Source: an uncultured Collinsella sp. (GTDB lineage Bacteria > Actinomycetota > Coriobacteriia > Coriobacteriales > Coriobacteriaceae). Taken from it: a stretch of 64,000 bases of DNA. Where the stretch lies: NCBI GenBank assembly GCA_900544865.1, contig UQXA01000001.1:94323-158322 (forward strand), in the 5' to 3' direction. Each line of letters begins with the position of its first letter. The first letter of the stretch is position 1. Position numbers and translations under genes: made by a program. The notes under the pieces are model-generated. The model had not been told where the DNA came from and searched no databases. It saw only the letters and a list, made by a program, of their open reading frames with translations. Shown here piece after piece: positions 60,605-64,000 of the stretch.

Positions 60605-60871
60605 TTAATCAACCTGCTCGGTATATAGGAGCGGCTCACCCAAACCGAGCAGGCTAACATGAGGTGAAGCGAGTTCACCAACGCAATGCGGCCGCCCATT
60701 CCAATGCTTGCCTATGGCATACTAGATGGAGATGCGGAGATAACCGATATGATCATCAGCGCCCTTGCCCAGCTATGCGCAGGCAACGTCGGCATCAATA
60801 GTGCGAACGTCGGAATTTCGTCGTTTGCGCTATTGACGGCGATAACGCACCTTTACGCCAATGCGTAAAGC
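60605..60871 (-). ncRNA. Putative ncRNA upstream of the reverse transcriptase
   Basis: Minus strand, about 265 nt between a TACAAT -10 element (60878-60883) and the RT start. Stems: CTTTACGC/GCGTAAAG (60851-60870, perfect 8 bp, 4-nt loop); a long stem over 60795-60836 (about 15 of 18 positions pair); and CCTGCTCGGT/ACCGAGCAGG (60612-60653) directly before the RT. The size resembles ncRNAs of known DRT systems and retrons. Confidence 0.6.
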
Positions 60872-60883
60872 AGTTCTATTGTA

Positions 60884-61169
60884 CCCGAAATCCTATCTTG
60901 AAACACACGATCGTATCGGATTAGAGATATATAACCTACCTGAACCTACCTGAAGGAGAGTTATCGAATCTGCATTGGCATCAGATTCGTGAGGCCTCAG
61001 CGTCAACAAATGCAGAGTCTGCGCTTTAAGATAAACGGAAGACTGCTTCGGTTTTTAAATCTATTCTCAACCTGCCGCCCACAGGAGCTCCAACGGAAAC
61101 ACTGTCAGTTCAAGTTATGAACGCGTTAACCCCACAGCACCACTGGGTAACCGTTTGATTCGGCGTGGG
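60884..61169. other. Gap between the RT leader and the zinc-ribbon gene
   Basis: No gene seen. It includes a perfect 8-bp hairpin CGAATCTG/CAGATTCG at 60965-60989 and a tandem CCTACCTGAA repeat near 60935. It would contain the 3' end of the upstream operon and the RT promoter. Confidence 0.4.
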
Positions 61170-61457
61170 CTATTCGACTTGAGCTTCAGTTCCGCTTTTA
61201 ACAATTTTTGCATGCTGCTTAGCTATGAATTTCTCTGACCATGCTTGGAAATCCTTCGACGCCTCACCCTCCATTCGCGAGGTCAGCGACTGCTGAATGC
61301 TCTGAAATTCGTTTGCAGCACCTTCGTTTGCGGCATCACGCAGTTTGTAAAGCAGATCGTTGCAATCGACGCAGAGAGTCAGCTTCTTATCTCCGTTGTC
61401 TACTGAGGCGAATGCCTCTAGTAGTTTTTTCTTTCTGCCGCAGCAATCACACTTCAA
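61170..61457 (-). CDS. Small zinc-ribbon protein
   Basis: A 95-aa protein. Cys3, Cys5, Cys6 and the pair Cys29-x2-Cys32 suggest a treble-clef or zinc-ribbon fold; the rest is helical (about 35-88) and charged. No family recognised. It overlaps the 642-aa membrane protein gene by 11 bases, so the two are translationally coupled and probably act together. Confidence 0.65.
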   Translation of the reverse strand: MKCDCCGRKKKLLEAFASVDNGDKKLTLCVDCNDLLYKLRDAANEGAANEFQSIQQSLTSRMEGEASKDFQAWSEKFIAKQHAKIVKSGTEAQVE

Positions 61458-63375
61458 TTTCTCTATCCCCCTCTTTTAGTATTTCGACCAAGTTTTCAGT
61501 CAGCGTTTTCATATCGCGCTCCGTGACCCTCTTGCGAGATCTCATGGCTTTTTCAAATAGAGGCTGCAGGTAATCTCTGATTTCCTTCTCCTGCTCTTTC
61601 GAGCTCACTAGTTTTTCTTGGAGCTTTCTCAGGCTCTTTTTATCGGAGTCAAGTTGGGATATGACAGCATCCTGCTCTTCTGCAGTTAGGAGATACTCTA
61701 TTTCCATATTGACGAAGATAGCGTTGAACATTCGAGTCGTCCATAGCGCGTCGTCCTCTCGGATTATGTCTCCGACGGCCTTTGTCGCCGCCCCCGCGAT
61801 GCCCCCTATCAGCAGGCCTCCGCTCATCCCGATGACCTGCACTGCTTTTTTGCCGACTTTGTCGGTGAGCTTTTTCCCCGCGATAGCGCCTGTCGCCGCC
61901 GTCCCGGCAATCGTGCTTCCGAACGACACGAGCAGGGACGTTATGTTCTTCGTATACTGAGCCCCTGACAGCCTTCCTTCAATCAGCCCGTACGTATCCG
62001 GTACGGTAAAGACCACGAACATAGCCCCCTGGGTAATTAGGTTCGATCCAAGAAACTTCGCGAAGCTCTTCTGTGCCGCGGCGCCGTATATGGCCTTCTT
62101 CCCTGCCATCGCCCGAAATGCGTTTACTATTTCCTGCGCCGCTTTGGATCCTATCCTCTTGGTGATACGCGTAGCCAATGGGTTTATTGCGTTCATCAAG
62201 CTGGTCCTGGACAGCTGGGAGGCAATGACGCTTCCGGCGAAGCTGAGCCCGTAGACCCTGATGCCCGTAACGATTGCGTACTTTGCCGCCTCTTTTGGAC
62301 TTCGGGTGCTCCACAGTGCTTGGGCAAATGCGCAGACGGCGGAAATGCCCAGGGCGGAAGTGCATGTTATCGAGGACTCGGCGAAGTCGTAGACGAGCGA
62401 TTCCACTGTTCCCGGCTTGGCAAGGTTGCGAACCTGCTGGTATGAAAGGTTGCTCTTGCGGATGATATCAAGCGCCGCCTCCGGATCGTTGACGCCTTTA
62501 ACGGTTCCTTGCTCGATACGCGTTTTCATATAGGCGACAGCATCCGCGTACTGGTCCTTCGGAACTTCAATCTTCATCGGGTTGTCGTTGAGATCATAGT
62601 ATCTGAATTCTTTGGCGCCAGCTGGCGTTTTCTTGAAGCAGGCTTCTACGGTTTGGTATGCCGTTTTGCAGAACTTGCACTGCACCGGGGATGCCCCAAC
62701 AATTTTGTCGGGTCCGTTCTTGGCGTTATCTCTTCCGACTACCGTTGACTTCTCGCCGTGAATCCAATCAAGCTTCGCGCCGGCTTCCTCCGCGTAGATT
62801 CCATGGCCCGTCTTCGTCTGTCCTGCGCCATAGGCTGCATTGAACATAATGCCCCCGACGCTGAAGGAGTTCAGGGCGCTGATCGTCGACCTCTCGGCCA
62901 ATTCCTCCGCTTCTTTTCTTTGCCTTATCGCATCGGAGCGGTACTCTCTGAACGCTTCGTACATAGCTTTGCTCTCGAATACAGCGAGGGTCTCGTCTTT
63001 GCCTTTGAGCGCATATCTTCGATTTCCTTTATCCTTGCGCTCCAGGATGTCGTAATCCTCGGGATCGAAGAAATCCCATGGGATGATGCGGTAGATAGCA
63101 TTAAGCTTATGTGCCTTCTCACCGGTTTCCTTCGCTTTTGCTTTGGCTTCTTTGTTGGCGGCCTTCACATCTTTCTTGGGGGCTTTGGATATGAATGCGC
63201 GATCGGTGAGGGCGATTCCGGCAGGGTATCCTCCATATGAGATCATGTCTGCCCAGAGAATGACGTGGTCGTTGGGGACGGGCAGACACCTTTGGATCTT
63301 CTGAACCTCTTCATGGGCGGGTTTACCGCATACGCCTTGCAGCTCTTCGATCATCGCTTGTAATTTCTGGTCCAT
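61447..63375 (-). CDS. Large PH-like/multi-TM protein of unknown function
   Basis: A 642-aa protein. Residues about 35-145 (HVILWADMISYGGYPAGIALTDRAFI...IPWDFF) look like a bacterial PH domain. Residues 190-330 contain STVVGRDNAKNGPDKIVGA and VQCKFCKTAYQTVEACF, a conserved-looking, possibly catalytic segment seen in otherwise unnamed bacterial proteins. Residues 335-540 have five Gly/Ala-rich hydrophobic segments (336-355, 366-388, 442-465, 478-500, 511-537). The C-terminus is a charged helix. It could sit in the membrane as an effector or sensor. GGAG precedes the ATG. Confidence 0.6.
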   Translation of the reverse strand: MDQKLQAMIEELQGVCGKPAHEEVQKIQRCLPVPNDHVILWADMISYGGYPAGIALTDRAFISKAPKKDVKAANKEAKAKAKETGEKAHKLNAIYRIIPWDFFDPEDYDILERKDKGNRRYALKGKDETLAVFESKAMYEAFREYRSDAIRQRKEAEELAERSTISALNSFSVGGIMFNAAYGAGQTKTGHGIYAEEAGAKLDWIHGEKSTVVGRDNAKNGPDKIVGASPVQCKFCKTAYQTVEACFKKTPAGAKEFRYYDLNDNPMKIEVPKDQYADAVAYMKTRIEQGTVKGVNDPEAALDIIRKSNLSYQQVRNLAKPGTVESLVYDFAESSITCTSALGISAVCAFAQALWSTRSPKEAAKYAIVTGIRVYGLSFAGSVIASQLSRTSLMNAINPLATRITKRIGSKAAQEIVNAFRAMAGKKAIYGAAAQKSFAKFLGSNLITQGAMFVVFTVPDTYGLIEGRLSGAQYTKNITSLLVSFGSTIAGTAATGAIAGKKLTDKVGKKAVQVIGMSGGLLIGGIAGAATKAVGDIIREDDALWTTRMFNAIFVNMEIEYLLTAEEQDAVISQLDSDKKSLRKLQEKLVSSKEQEKEIRDYLQPLFEKAMRSRKRVTERDMKTLTENLVEILKEGDREIEV

Positions 63376-63405
63376 GGCGGCTCCGTAACCCTATCCTTTC
63401 GTCGA

Positions 63406-63414
63406 ATTATCCCA
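63406..63414 (-). promoter_or_regulatory. Extended -10 element for the 642-aa gene
   Basis: Minus strand TGG-GATAAT, 31 bases upstream of the ATG. No clear -35 is seen; the TGn extension could compensate. Confidence 0.4.
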
Positions 63415-63537
63415 CATTCAGATTAAGTAAAAAATTCTATGCCTTTCATCGGTAGTAGAAATGGCTACTGGGAAGCTCTTCTTGCCTTCGAAGCATTCAG
63501 TAAGAACGGGGCCTCTACCAAAGTTGCTCTATCAATC

Positions 63538-63572
63538 AAAAAGTCCCGCCACATTGGAAAGCGTGGCGGGAC
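63538..63572 (-). terminator. Terminator hairpin (minus strand)
   Basis: GTCCCGCCAC / GTGGCGGGAC perfect 10-bp stem followed on the minus strand by TTTTTGATTG. It could end transcripts coming from rfbD. Confidence 0.8.
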
Positions 63573-63716
63573 ACGAAAAGCATTTATCCAACCTTGAACT
63601 AGCCGGGATGACGCCGGGCTGCAAGCGCTGCCTGCACGTCTTCTGCGATACCCGCGCCGCGCAGCCGAAGCCGGAATAGGCTAAGACGCGGCGACAGAGC
63701 CCCAAAACGCAACAGG

Positions 63717-63745
63717 CCCGGCGGCGAATCGAATCGCCGCCGGGT
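63717..63745. terminator. Second hairpin downstream of rfbD
   Basis: CCCGGCGGCGA / TCGCCGCCGGG, an 11-bp perfect stem with a 6-base loop, about 135 bases beyond the rfbD stop. Confidence 0.6.
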
Positions 63746-63878
63746 CTGGAAGCATCTGCAGGGCTCGCAATTAGCCTGGCGACCGCTGCCGCTCTTACCG
63801 GCACAGAGCTATACGCTAGTCACAAGAAAGGCCGCCGTTAAGGAACAGCGGACTTGACTCTCGCATATTCAAGGGCGA

Positions 63879-64000
63879 CTAGAGTGTCTTGAGGTACTCC
63901 CCCAGCTCTTCCTCCCAGTCGGGCATGTGGAAGCCTGCCGACTCCAGCTTGGACAGGTCGAGCGCGGAGTGGACCGGGCGCGGGGCGATGGGGCCCGCGG
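63879..64000 (-). CDS. rfbD: dTDP-4-dehydrorhamnose reductase, C-terminal fragment
   Basis: The last 39 codons of a gene that continues beyond the window. The translation has APRPVHSALDLSKLESAGF and MPDWEEELGEYLKTL, matching the RfbD C-terminus (RP..S.LD..KL...G...PDW..AL..YL). RfbD makes dTDP-L-rhamnose for cell-surface polysaccharide. It may be part of an RfbC-RfbD fusion, which cannot be judged here. Confidence 0.8.
   Translation of the reverse strand, partial: AGPIAPRPVHSALDLSKLESAGFHMPDWEEELGEYLKTL

Larger units (their letters stand above)
63376..63878. other. Gene-free interval between the island and rfbD
   Basis: Contains an extended -10 (TGGGATAAT on the minus strand, 63406-63414) for the 642-aa gene and two terminator-type hairpins. 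Short frames, including a 52-codon plus-strand one from 63438 (MPFIGSRNGYWEALLAFEAF), lack ribosome sites and are not called. Confidence 0.45.

Noticed and set aside
63438..63679. Short plus-strand frames upstream of the 642-aa gene.
   Set aside because: They overlap a clear minus-strand terminator and lack start signals.

Overview
The window looks like a chromosomal segment of a high-GC Gram-positive gut actinobacterium of the class Coriobacteriia, most likely Collinsella. This placement is an inference. It rests on protein style and on gene neighbourhoods: rny-GHKL ATPase-spoVS in a lineage not known to sporulate, a GarA/OdhI-like FHA gene beside a FtsR-like MerR gene, CGAAC-N4-GTTCG SOS boxes, and an LPKTA-type sorted surface protein. 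No search was run.

Positions 1-22.8 kb are mostly plus-strand housekeeping genes. They cover RNA decay and processing (pnp, rnj, rny), chromosome translocation (ftsK), a RodZ-like protein, YajQ, rimO, pgsA, cinA, the SOS and recombination set (recA-recX; lexA with a divergent LysM division inhibitor of YneA type), tRNA modification (miaB-miaA), hflX, nrdR and dut. A perfect SOS box precedes recA and three near-perfect ones lie between lexA and the yneA-like gene. Positions 22.8-23.3 kb hold two 104-nt inverted-repeat elements in opposite orientation with nearly identical loops and unrelated arms.

Positions 23.3-49.3 kb are mostly minus-strand core genes: a GT28-like glycosyltransferase, trxB, a DUF1836 regulator and degV that share an inverted-repeat operator candidate, an NlpC/P60 hydrolase, apt, ftsR-like/garA-like, a CDP-alcohol phosphatidyltransferase, tRNA-Pro, and coaBC. 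The run then continues through a zinc-ribbon coiled-coil protein, nif3-like, a cysteine desulfurase, rpe, gpsA, plsY, der, a DUF512 radical SAM protein, ispH, plsC, cmk, an RsuA-family pseudouridine synthase, scpB, scpA, a site-2 protease homologue and an ABC-F ATPase, ending at tRNA-Ala and tRNA-Val.

Downstream of tRNA-Val (49.4-63.8 kb) lies an accessory island. Its damaged content includes an amber-interrupted DUF3825 gene, an orphan MNT nucleotidyltransferase whose small downstream frame ends at a repeat junction, an Abi_2 (AbiF-like) pseudogene behind an RNA-like segment, and an amber-interrupted small ORF behind an RHH-YfbU gene. Its apparently intact content includes a sorted surface protein with a structured leader that is duplicated elsewhere in the island, a reverse transcriptase with a probable upstream ncRNA and a downstream KAP-type NTPase, and two gene pairs flanking that module: a PH-like multi-TM protein plus a zinc-ribbon protein upstream, and an unknown 281-aa protein plus a ClpB-like AAA ATPase downstream. 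The island resembles a defence island. The RT-KAP-ncRNA unit and the possibly split four-gene set around it are the best candidates for undescribed systems. The window ends inside the 3' part of a dTDP-4-dehydrorhamnose reductase gene (rfbD).
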